Shown: one piece after another, positions 45,624 to 56,565 of the stretch
How the letters are laid out: every line of letters starts with the position of its first letter
Numbering within the stretch: the stretch's first letter is position 1
DNA from: Isoetes taiwanensis
Taxonomy: Eukaryota > Streptophyta > Lycopodiopsida > Isoetales > Isoetaceae
DNA: 64,000 nucleotides
Assembly (NCBI GenBank): GCA_021234155.1
Contig: JAJEKV010000100.1
Location: 2,516,116 to 2,580,115, forward strand
Direction: 5' to 3'
Position numbers and translations under genes: made by a program
Notes under the pieces: generated by a model
The model's database searches: none
Seen by the model: only the letters and a program-made list of their open reading frames with translations
Told to the model about the DNA's origin: nothing

Positions 45624-47964
45624 ATGGCGACCAACAGCATAAAATATTTGGTTCTGGGCGCCCTCTCTGGTCGCTCGGTCTGTTCGAGCAGCATTCGTTT
45701 CAGCCTGAGGGTCTCCAAGCTGCCTTGCAGTAGTTCAAAGGCAAAGAAATCGTTTCTCTTGACTACGTTGGCGGGGATAGCAACATCGGCAGTCGTCTTG
45801 CCCAAGGATAAAAATATGGGAGCATCCATGGAAGAGGCAATGCAATTGGGTCAGGTCGGCTATATATTTCGAATTATCAATCATGGCATAGCTGGTCTCT
45901 TGAGATTTTATCAATTTCTAACATCGATGTTACATTTTTAATTTTGATAAAAATTTGTGAAATTGGTGAAGGGCATCTAAACATACAACGTTTGTCATTC
46001 ATTCCCGGGCTGGAATTTACTTATTGCTTTTAAAAATGTAGCTATTCTGTTCTAGTTTATCTTCAAAGTAGAAGCTAATTTTGCATGAAGATCTTTTGCA
46101 TGATAAGTGTTCTGATAGACTTCTGTGTGCCTTTTTTATGCAGCAAGCTGTTATACCGGATATTGTTGTACGTTATCTTCTTGTACTTTGATAACTTTGT
46201 TATTTATGACAAGACATGCAAAGTTGTAATAAGTATTATTTATTGTTTGAACTAGGTTGCTTTATAATTAGATGCATATATGCTATCTTTATTGTAACAG
46301 CAGTTTGCTAATCTGCAGACAGAATTTATGGTGGATATGAAATGTGAAGGTTGTGCTAAAACTGTAAAAGGAAGATTGGAGCAGCTTGAAGGTACAAGGT
46401 TATCACGCTCATTGTGAAGTGGTTAATTGTTGGAAATCACTGACATCTTATATCAACATAAAAGCCTGGACTGGTTATGTTTATTATCTTTCTATCCGTT
46501 AACTTCTATTGAGATACTTCAGGTGTAAAATCTGTCACTATTGACCTTCAAAATCTAGTTGTTCGTGTTCTTGGAACTCCCACTGTCAAGGAGATGATGA
46601 CTGCTCTTGAAGAAACGGGACGAAAAGCTCGTCTTATAGGCCAGGGTTCTCCAGAGGGTAACTTTGATACTTTCAGGCCTCCTTATGTCTATACGAATTA
46701 ATTAAGCATTTTTTTTTCATCAACCTGTTCAACCAACCGTAGTATGTAGTCATCTTCAAGCTAAATGAGGGCTATATGAGGCATCATGTAAGATTATCTT
46801 TATATGACATCAAATCGTGGGGAAAAAAAAAAATCAAAATTCATAGCATCTCGATAAAAGTTTGTTTCTTTCTACTTTCTCTCACATACATTACAGAAAA
46901 ACCAATTAATGAAGAAAATTGTTCTTGAATGATACACAAGAATCAGATGGTAATTAGTGTCACATGAAAGATGCCATCCAAAATGAGAAGCCTGTAATAT
47001 TTAGCTAAAGACTGGGGTCCCTAGTACCCTTGCCATGCTATAGCGAACTGGTAATTGTTTGCCTTCCTGGTTGCTTCTGTTTCAACGCATCCTTTTCTGT
47101 GGTAGTTCAATTCATCAATGTGCTTTATTATCCTCATCAAGCTCTATTTCAGATTTCATAATCTCGGCAGCTGTTGCTGAATTTAAAGGTCCACAAATTC
47201 ATGGTGTAGTCCGATTCGCTCAGGTTAGCATGGAAACTGTAAGGGTTGAGGCTTCTTTTACCGGCTTAACCCCAGGTGTGCATGGGTGGTCAATCAACGA
47301 ATATGGGGATCTGACGCATGGAGCTGCAAGTACTGGAAGTATATACAACCCCCATGGTCACGACGCTACTAATGTAATCCATTCTCTACTGCTTAAAAGA
47401 AAACGAAAAACTATGTGTTTGTCGAGTGGAATGTAGTGTGTCCATCTGTGCAGCGAAGTGAGCCATATTTTACTGTATAAACAAGCATGGCAAACAGCCA
47501 TATCCTTTTTTGCATCTCTGTCATCTCCGATCTTTGTCTAGACCAATATTTGTGCATTACTAGAGAAGCGTGCCAGTAATATAATATAATCTATAGCGGT
47601 CATCTTCCATCCGTTGAAGATTGTTGTGTACCACATTGCATAAGAGCTCTTGAAGGAATCGTTGAATACTGTTATTAGCTTACCTGTTGTTTGATTACAG
47701 CTGCTAGGCGATCTGGGAGTGCTCACTGCAGACAATAAAGGGCAAGTTGATTATTCTGGATTCAAAAATATGCTGAAGGTGTCTAACATAATAGGAAGGG
47801 CATTAGTGATCTTTGAATCAGCTGACAAAAGAAAAGAAGGAATTGCTGCTGCAGTTGTAGCTCGAAGTGCTGGAGTAGGTGAAAATTACAAGAGAATATG
47901 CACTTGTGATGGTACCATTATTTGGGAATCAACTAACAATGATTTTACAAAGGTTTCATCGTGA
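45624..47964 (+). CDS. CCS: Copper chaperone for superoxide dismutase, six exons
   Basis: This protein delivers copper to Cu/Zn superoxide dismutase and helps form its disulfide. Exons are 45624-45854, 46144-46167, 46319-46391, 46523-46657, 47153-47373 and 47701-47964, giving 948 nt and 315 residues with TGA at 47962-47964. Residues 1-77 are Ser/Lys/Leu-rich with few acidic residues, a likely plastid transit peptide, with a downstream Met that could give a cytosolic form. Domain 1 is heavy-metal-binding, with MKCEGC (Cys94, Cys97). Domain 2 (about 155-290) is SOD-like (AAVAEFKGP, GVVRFAQVSME, INEYGDLTHGAASTGS). Domain 3 carries the copper-transfer CXC as CTC (295-297) before DGTIIWE. All key residues are present. 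The 24-nt second exon (Q-A-V-I-P-D-I-V) is inferred; skipping it also keeps frame. Confidence 0.95.
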
Positions 47965-48552
47965 TGTATTTGGATAATGATTTTGGTGAAATATAGTTTA
48001 TCATGCTTCTGATTGTCTACATCCTCAAATTTGAAACTTTATAAATTTACCCTTTCGATCTGTGGCCTTGCTGGCCAGTTTCTCGTTTATTGCACACTAG
48101 TTGGGCCAAGGGCAGATTGCCTTCCCGATGTGATTGACCAAAGACAGCTTGCCCCCTAAAGCGATCTATTGCTGCCCCTTCTGGGATCACACCTCGTCTT
48201 TTTTCATGAACTATTGTCACCATTGTGACAAGTACCTTCATTTACAATAGCTTGCATATTATTACAGGATCAGTGGGACTGAATATGAAGTTGCACATCA
48301 TGCAGAATGAGGTTTCTTAATTGTTGGAAGGATTCTGATTATGGAATCAGTGCATTCAATTATTTTTTGAGACTATCCATTTGAATTGGTTAGCAAGTAC
48401 AAGCTTAAGAATGCTCAATTTGGGAATGAAGATATCACTTTTGAGGGAAAAAAGCTCGTCTAACTTCTTGACGTCAGAGCAACAATTGGCACAACAATTT
48501 GCTGTCAAGTCTGCTTTATTTACAGTGAAGTGACATCCATGTTGATGTCTAC
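47965..48552. other. 3' flank of CCS, no gene seen
   Basis: No recognisable coding sequence. The 48050-48230 stretch is somewhat GC-richer and of unknown origin. Confidence 0.4.
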
Positions 48553-48643
48553 AGTCTGAAATATAAAGGATGATGAAAGATGTCCTAACACCTTAAGTCT
48601 GAAATATAAAGGATGATGAAAGATGTCCTAACACCTTAAGTCT
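48553..48643. repeat. Perfect 43-bp tandem duplication
   Basis: AGTCTGAAATATAAAGGATG and its continuation to ACACCTTAAG occur twice without a mismatch, starting at 48553 and 48596. It is therefore recent, or a polymorphic minisatellite. Confidence 0.95.
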
Positions 48644-50480
48644 CAAAATGAGTAATAAAAAATGGAACAAATGGATATTCCAAACACCTTTAACAAGATC
48701 AGATCTCGATCGTTGGTTGCAGTGGTGTTACCTATGAGTAACACATTAAAAAGTGCATAAACACCTAGTCTATTATGAATGGCCATAAACACCTAGCTTG
48801 TTATGGAAACCAGCAGAAAACCACCATAGACCTCTCGGGCCCAGGTTGTTAAGGCAGAAAACCACCATAAACCTCTCCGGCCCTCGTTTGTTATAATAGG
48901 GCATAACACCCTCGTTCCAGGTTGTTATCCCTCTCATTCTATTTATTTCATTAATGTGAATGATCTATCTATAAGTTCCAGTTTGTTATGGATTCATATT
49001 TTGTATAATCTGCCAGGCAATAGGCAAATTGTTATATTTTCTTAAATGCATTATTCTATCTATGGGCTCCTATATATAACACTGATAATTCTGTAAGGAA
49101 CTTTACGCCCTTGCAAACATGTTCTTTTCCCTTTCTATTTTTCAAAGGTTCACAAATATAATTGGTTGGAAGAATCAAACAATTGAGAACTCCAACATCT
49201 ACTTAGATCTAATAAGACTGATACTACAACTACATCAATGAACATTTAGAAATGCCTTTTTATAAGACGTGTGTCTATGTGAAAAGGGCATTGTTTAGAG
49301 TTAGTTCTTTTATTCAAAATTATGCCACCTTAACACACCACTCCTCAAGTTTATAGTGATGCAACGATTGAGATCAATCTTGGCCAGTGGTTTCTTGGAG
49401 CCATAACATGGTGATCCTAAACACTCTCCTCAATCCACCTTAAACAACCCAAGGAATTCGGTTTCTCACAATCCAATGAATCGGCTTTTAGGTGACCACC
49501 GTGCATTTATGGAGGATACAAGCTCAAATCATAAACAAGTCGCTTTGTAACTAAGCAAGCATGGCAAATTTGATGGCATCCCTTCACTGTCTGACCGCAG
49601 CAGTTCCTGAGAAATTGGCATGCAAATGAAGAATCGAGGCTCGTATCTTCAGCCCGATACCTTCTAATTGTAGTCGAGTAAATTCCTTCCTTCAACCATC
49701 GAAACAACAAGCCCAAAAAAAGATTCAAGAAAATAAGCTGCTCAAATTTGGAAACAAGCTCCTCAAAAATCATATTTATATGACTACACATACAATACCA
49801 CATCAAAATCTTACTCCCAACCTTGGCGTGAAGACCATCTCGTAATACCAAAATGATTGTGCAAACTTTAAAGGAGCATAAAAAAAGAAAGAAATCAAAC
49901 TATATACATTCCATTGGAGATGAGTGAAGGAATCAACCTACATATCTTCCATCGAAGATGAATGAGCGGTGACCTGGGATCATGGAGAAAACTATATGCT
50001 CATTGCATACAAATTGAAATGCATGAGTAGAAAGGCACCACTAAAAACCAAAAGTTACATCGAACGTTTTGTTGGAAGAATTCTTAGGGTACCTTCCCAT
50101 GAGGTCGATCGGACTTCAAAACAACAAAGTCGACCTCAAAGTCCAAGCCAACATGTACTCACGCAACCTGGGAAGTCCGTATACATCAAGCAGGATGTGG
50201 TTAATGTGGTCAGAAAGCTGATATCAGCTGGCTCTATTCCCATCCAACCCATCATCCCGCTTGATTCCCATGGGGCTGCGCTATCATGGCCCATTTATGG
50301 GTCAAGGATGATAAAACGCCCATGCATATACCATAACATTCATGCCATGCATGCCCTGCGCCTATTTATAAGGCCTGCAACTGTACCTGCCAAGTTTCCC
50401 TTCAATCATTTCTGTTGTATAGTGCAGCAGACTTTCTGTCCCTAGACCCGTACCCTGCAGGAGCAGTTGCGTGAATGCAA
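48644..50480. other. Intergenic, no gene assigned
   Basis: CAGAAAACCACCATARACCTCTC is repeated around 48811-48880. The open frame at 49969-50445 has no recognised domain; it contains TATTTATAAG near 50364, which looks more like promoter or LTR DNA than coding sequence. Confidence 0.3.
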
Positions 50481-51411
50481 CTCGTGCACCGAAGTGGTTA
50501 ATATGGCCAATAAATGGCAGTGGTTAATTTGGCCAAAGATTAGTCTTGCCACATCCTATATTATAAAGTTATCTTGTATGTCCGTCATCCATCAAACCCT
50601 AGCCGCCACGATCGATGGCCTTGATCATGCCATGTGACATGCCATGTGTGCCTCTGATGCCCCTTCGATGGATGGTGTCACGTTGTTTTTCATACGAAGG
50701 GATGCCATGTAAAATGAAAACATGTATTTATACGAAAAAGGAACAATTTAGGGTTTCGGTTTGCTCTCAATGCGCTTCGTTCAAGTCCGGCGAGGTTCTT
50801 CAGGATCGGACCGTCCATGATATATATTCGGCCATGAGCGAGAGCATTTCACCTTTTTAAGATGAAGCCAGCCTAAATTCGATGCTGATGAAATTTGGGA
50901 TATGTCTGCCAGAAAATATTTGGTAAGAATGCTCACCCCCATTGGTGTCTCTAAAGCATTCGAATCCAAAAAACATGTCGGTATTAAAATGTCTTTGGCC
51001 GACCAATCCAATTCTATTTCTAAAGTGAAACGTCCTTTCCTTGAAAAGGGCCGAGCAAGCCCTTTCAGGCAATTCTCTTTACAAAATTTTGTTATAGTTT
51101 TGTTTTCAAAAGATTGTAATGCATTTTTAAGATGTATATAATTGTTGGGAGGCTTTGGCAGCATATTCGGCAAGGAAATAACAGAAGAAAATGTCCACCT
51201 ATTGAACCAATGGGAACCCTAATGATAGAAAGGGACCCTGAGGTCTGGACAGAGGCCAATGTTTATTAACACCAGTTTGCATTTGCATAAAATCTAAGCT
51301 GCTTCTAATAAAATTTCTTTGGGAAATGAAGGTAGTTTGTTTGTTACAATCACATGGAGCGCTCACAAAAGGTAAACAATCACATGCAATGCCCACCGAA
51401 GGCTATTCTTG

Positions 51412-53095
51412 CCAATGGTTAATGTGGCCACAAGATTAGTCTTGCCTAAATGGCAGTGGTTAATGTAGGCACAAGATTAGCCTTGCCACAAGGCTATAAA
51501 TAGTTATGGTTAACATGGCCAGGTTAAGCGCTTCAACAATATGCCAAAATTAACCCCTTAACATCTTATTATATTATGATTTAGGAATAACACAATACTA
51601 TACCCATTGCAGGGAAAACAAACATTCACCTGAACAACTCGTTGTACCGCTCATGAGCATCGTCAATAGTTTTTGCTATGAAGTCCTCCACCTCCCCATG
51701 CTTTGAACCAAAACTGCATGTCAAGTATGTCGTGCCACATTATTGTTGCACCCAGTATCACCTTGATCGTGCTTTTCTTATGGTGCTTCCAAACTTGCCG
51801 CATCTCTTCAAGACGAACCCTCATCTCATGAGACAACCCACGGGTCTCCAGCAGAGCTTTCATTGCCTTCTCACCAATCATGTATTTCTCAACCTTCTTC
51901 ATGAGACTATACAACGTCTCCCAGTCCAGTTCCTCATCTAGGTTAAAGTGCCCTCGGGGGATTTCGTCCCGTGGATACTTCGGTGGGCAATTGACTAGTC
52001 AACCTTAATGTTAGTCTTCATTGCCAGTGGTTAATGTGGCCACAAGGCGATAAATAGTAATGGTTAATATGACCAGATTAACCACTTTAACAGTATGCCA
52101 AGGTTAATCCCTTAACATCTTAATTATGATTTACGAGTAACACGATACTATACCCACTACAGGAAAAACACAATGTTATGTTATGGTAGTTACAGAACGA
52201 GACGTTCACCCGAACAACTCGTTGTACTGCTCATGAGCATTGTCAATGGTTTTTGCTGTGAAGTCCTTCATCTCCCCATCCCCTTTGAACCAAAACTGCA
52301 TGATGTCGAGTATGTTGGAACACATTATTGTTGCATCCAGTATCAGCTTGATCGTGCTTTTCTTATGGTGCTTTTAAACTTGGTGCATCACTTCAAGACG
52401 AACACTTATCCCGTGAGACAACCCACATGTCTCCAGCAGAGCCTTCATTGTCTTCTCACCAATCATGTATTTTTTAACCTTCTTCATGAGACTATACAAT
52501 GCCTCCCAGTCCAGTTCCTCATCTAGGTTAAAGTGCCCTCGAGAGATTCAGTCCCTTCGGTGAGCAATTTACTAGTCGACCTTAATGTTGATCTTATTGT
52601 TATTCTTGCCAGTGGTTAATATGGCCACAAGGTTCTTGCCACAATGCCATCAATAATAATGGTTAACATGGCCAGATTAACCACTTCAACAATATGCCAA
52701 GATTAATCCCTTAACATCTTGTTATATTATGATTTAGGAATAATACACTACAATACCCACTACAGGAAAAACACACCCGAATAACTCGTTGCACTGCTCA
52801 TGAGCATTGTCAATAATTTTTGTTCTGACGTCCTCCACCTCCCCATCCTCTTTGAACCAAAACCACATGCCGAGTATGTCGAGTATCATTTTGGTTGTGC
52901 TTTTCTTATGGTGCTTCCAAACTTGGCGCAACTCTTTAAGACAAAACCTCATCTGAGAGAACCCACGTGTCTTCAATAGAGCCTTCATTGACCAATCATA
53001 TATTTCTTATCCTTCTTCATGAGACTATACAACGCCTCTCAGTCCAATTCCTCATCTAGGTTAAAGTGCCCTCGGGGGATTCCGTCCCGTGCATA
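51412..53095 (-). repeat. Tandem triplication of a ~590-bp exon-like unit
   Basis: Three units start with GGCAGTGGTTAATGTGGCC-type sequence at about 51450, 52018 and 52608 and end near 51975, 52560 and 53085. Each encodes on the minus strand the same peptide (LDEELDWETLYSLMKKVEKY ... QVWKHHKKST) and ends in NELFG or NELFR followed by a GT donor-like site. Copies two and three carry frameshifts. The best-preserved frame is 51914-51663. I do not recognise the protein; it may be a transposon accessory protein or a captured gene piece. Confidence 0.75.
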
Positions 53096-53494
53096 CTTTC
53101 CCACAGCTCCTACATCAAGTTAGAGCATCCAAAAACTAAAAAACTACTAGAAAAATTTAGAAACTGTAGCAAATGTAGCCTTACTTGTAAATACCAGCTC
53201 CATGTTTGTCTGCTCATGAATTTTCAACTGGAATTGAATCTGGTTCAAACTTTGGAGCATTGTTTCCATAGCCTTTTATCTCAAATGCTACGGAGAAAAA
53301 CTAGCTTTAAAACTGCAAGGAAGAAATATCTTAGAAACCACAATGAATAATTAGCTCAACAATGGCACATTCTTTAGAAAAGTATTCACAACCTTAAAAC
53401 GAAAGTTACCTACTTTGAAAGCGACATTTACCTGCCCTGAAAGCAACATTCCTTGACAGCAACTCTTACCTACAAATATAGCAAAATTTACTTA
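53096..53494. other. Spacer, no gene seen
   Basis: Short frames only. Two interstitial telomere-type units (CCCTAAACCCTAA) lie at its right edge, 53495-53507; this may be a telo-box or chance. Confidence 0.35.
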
Positions 53495-53504
53495 CCCTAA
53501 ACCC

Positions 53505-54245
53505 TAACTATGGCTAGATTAACCACGGTCACATTAATAATATTGTGACATTGGCCACACTAACCACACTCGCCGTAGGTCAATATAGCTTTTGGTTAAT
53601 GTGGCCATAGATTAAAATAACCATAGACTAATGTGGCCATATGTCAATACGCTCAGTGGTTAATGTGGCCATACGTTCTAATGGTTAAAGTGGGCATAGG
53701 TTAATATGTCCGTCTTAACCACGGTCACATTAACTACACATTTGGGACATTGGACACACTAACCACTACGGTAGTGGTTTAATGTGGCGATAGTTGTCTA
53801 GTGGTTTAATGTGGCCATAGCTGCCCAGTGGTTTAAGGTGGCCATAGTTGCCTAGTGGTTTAATGTGGCCATAGCTGCCTAGTGGTTAATGTGGCCATAG
53901 GTTAATCTGGCCATAAGTGCCCATTGGTTAATGTGGCCATAGATTCTAGTGGTTAAAGTGGCCATAGGTTAATGTGGCCATAGCTGCCTATTGGTTTAGG
54001 GTGCCATAGTTGCCTAGAAGTTTAATGTGGCCATAGCTATTTAGTGGTTAATTGGCCATAGAATTACCCTGGCCAAAGGGTTAATCTGGCCATAGTTTCC
54101 CAGTGGTTAATGTAGCCATAGATTCTAGTGGTTAATATGGCCATAGGTTAATGTGCCCAGTGGTTAATGCGCCCAAGGTTAATATGGCCATACCTAAGAG
54201 TTGGTTGTCATAGTGGTTAATGAGGCCATACCACTTTGTGCTAGC
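53505..54245 (+). repeat. Degenerate ~27-bp minisatellite (GTGGTTAATGTGGCCATAG)
   Basis: About 25 copies of [A/C]GTGGTT[T]AATGTGGCCATAG, with spacers such as CTGCCCA or ATTCTA, lie at 53587-54245. A few reverse-orientation copies (GGCCACACTAACCAC) are at 53510-53570 and 53715-53760. The period is clearest at 53765-53890 (27 bp). Confidence 0.85.
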
Positions 54246-54470
54246 AAGAATCTGAGCATTTTTTTCAAATATGTTTTACGTGGAGAAACCTAGGCAAACC
54301 TACGGATAGGCCAGAACCAATGCCGACACATGTAAGTAGTTAGTCTGTCCAACTCCAAACTAAGTTCATGTAGTTGGAAATCGACATCTAGCGCAATCTG
54401 GGGGCTACTAGCTATGGTCTCCGTAATGCGGGTTATGTGGCATGTATGCTCAATTTTTGTAGTGGGGTGC

Positions 54471-56203
54471 TCAAGAACGATCTTCTCCATCCTCAAGATC
54501 AATGCCATCCTCCAAGCCTTGTACTAAACTACAAGTCTCATCATCACTAAGTGGTGCCATGTTATCAAGAAACCCATCATCATATACCTCTTCAAATGCC
54601 CTCAAATTCTCCAAACCGCCAGCTTGAGAGCCATGTAAAGTTCCACAAACCCTTAAAATGCCCTCATCCGTATACTTGGCCATCATTTGGATTACCTTCA
54701 TTTGGCATTTGGATGTGTTGCCTTTCATACCCCAAGGGCAGTCACAAGAAGACCAATGCTCATGGGCGACATTTACAAGGTAGGGCACGACCTTTCAGCT
54801 GGCATCCCATGCATCCATATTTTGATTCCACACTTCCGCCCTCCCTTCCTTGAAGTTCAACCATCTAATAGCCTCATCCGGAATGACACGTGCCCCTATA
54901 ATTGTTGTATCAACAATGTGCTCCTGTCTCCTATTAACTTTGAAACCCTCATCCTTCTTGAACCTATCATATAGAAGATGTATTTTCATTCTACAAGTGA
55001 GCATGTAGACCAACCAGTCAATCCTCCTACCTCTCAAGGCATGCTTCGAAACCCCTAGCCTTTTCTTCATTTGGTTGTGATTAGCCTCTATAGCAGCATT
55101 AGTCTCTTGGTTGGCATGAGGATATATTCTTGTGGCAGTGACCCAAGAGGTGATATTCTTCATCCAAGTCCAGTTCATGTACTTAACAACCCTGTTCCAA
55201 GATTTATACTTCTCCTTGAACTCATCCAATAGCCTCAATGCTTCCCTCTCACAAGCCTCCACATGATCCTTACAAGAGCATTTTTATCCAATTTCTTCTC
55301 ACATGCCAATTGCATAATTGTATTGCATAATTGTATTTTAGAATTAGGTCAAACCTTTTCCAATGCGTTAATCTCAACTTTGGCATCATCAACAATAAAA
55401 CACGAGGGTTCCCAAGTGGGATCTACACCATGAATGTAATTTTTCTAAGCAAAGAACCAAGGCTGGATGTCCTCTTCTGCCTGGCTAGAAGAGAGAACCC
55501 AAGCAATAAGTACACAATTTCCATGGGCATCGCATACGAGCAAGGTGTACAAGCTATAGCAATGATCATTTACCTTGAAAGTTGAGTCTATTGCCATAGC
55601 GTTATTCTTAACATGTTCCAAAAGAATCTTCATTTGAAAGTGAGTGACTATCCCTAAGATGAACGGTACACCTTTCTAGTACAAGAACACTGATTCTAGG
55701 TGGAACTTTACCCACATCCTTACACTCAAAGCACCGACTTGGTGAAGCATCCAAGTCTCCAATGCTATCTTCCTTGACAAATTGTAGAGATCATCCATGT
55801 CAAAGAATTGATCTCTACTCTTCACAACATTCGGATCCACCCTTTTCTTTAGAGCCCACTGCTCTTCACGTGCCTGTAAACCTCCTGTGGGGTATGATTC
55901 TGTACCCACTAATTCCTAGCCCAATCTTTCTTCTCTTTTGATAACCAAAGAGCTGCTCTATGCCTGGTCTTGACACATTGAGGATCGATCATTAACCCCA
56001 CGACACACTTTATCTTCCTGGTCAATGTGTTCCATCTCATGAAAATTTATTTTGGTGCATTCGGGTTTCAAATACAATTGCTTCGTGGTAAAGTGGCACC
56101 TACATGCTCTATGGATGCTCCGACCCCTGTGGATGCTCTGAACCCCTCTGCCTCTGTGACTATGACTATGAGTTTGACGGATCATTCTTTTTTGCTTCAG
56201 CAA
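54471..56203 (-). pseudogene. Mutator-like (SWIM-type) transposase, broken
   Basis: Read on the minus strand from 56203. An N-terminal part (55958-56203, then 55676-55909, frames shifted) contains DPQCVKTR and RDQFFDMDDLYNLSRKIA. The MULE DDE domain follows: AMAIDSTFKVNDHCYSLYTL (first Asp) in 55445-55633, and FIVDDAKVEINALEKV (second acidic site) near 55350-55400 in another frame. The C-terminal part (54471-55262) is one frame with a single TGA at 54795-54797. It includes WNRVVKYMNWTWMKNITSWV and a SWIM-like CDCPWGMKGNTSKC in which the final His is not seen. The element cannot move itself. Confidence 0.75.
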
Positions 56204-56399
56204 CTAAAGCTTTAGTTGTCTTGTTCTTTACTTCACGAGGCTGGTTGCGGAATCCTTTGGCCCATAGCTACAGCGGTAGCTAAAACCAATCAACCAAACT
56301 TCAATTATTACGTGGAAAAACTGCAAATTCAAACATCTATAAATTAACAAATCACCACCAAAGGCCTAAGGCAACATTTGCTACTACTACCCTTTGCCA

Positions 56400-56565
56400 A
56401 ATTAGCCAACACTAACTATGGCCTAACCACCACCACCTAAGGCCACATTAAGCACTACCACCTTCCCTTTGACAAATTAACCAGGACCATCTATGGTCAG
56501 ATTAACCACTACCAGCCTTGGGCAGATTAACCAGTATCATCTATGGCCACATTAACCAACAACAG
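56400..56565 (-). repeat. Right-hand minisatellite array, inverted
   Basis: CTATGG[C/T]C[A/G][C/G]ATTAACCA units, the reverse complement of the 53587-54245 motif, recur about five times together with related CCTAAGGCCACATTAAGCAC sequence. Confidence 0.7.

Larger units (their letters stand above)
50481..56565 (-). mobile_element. Mutator-like element complex, degenerate
   Basis: The minus strand carries a broken MULE transposase (54471-56203). The motif GTGGTTAATGTGGCCATAG is scattered in + orientation to its left (from 50489, dense at 53590-54245) and in reverse orientation to its right (56400-56565). These inverted arrays could be expanded subterminal repeats of one element. The left side also contains a triplicated exon-like unit (51412-53095). 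Exact ends and a 9-bp target duplication were not found, so the outer limits are approximate. Confidence 0.55.

Noticed and set aside
49969-50445. 158-residue + strand gene
   Set aside because: No recognised domain, promoter-like sequence inside, and no codon pattern distinguishing it from background.
54551-54974. + strand frames over the MULE
   Set aside because: Shadows of the minus-strand transposase, whose motifs are clear.
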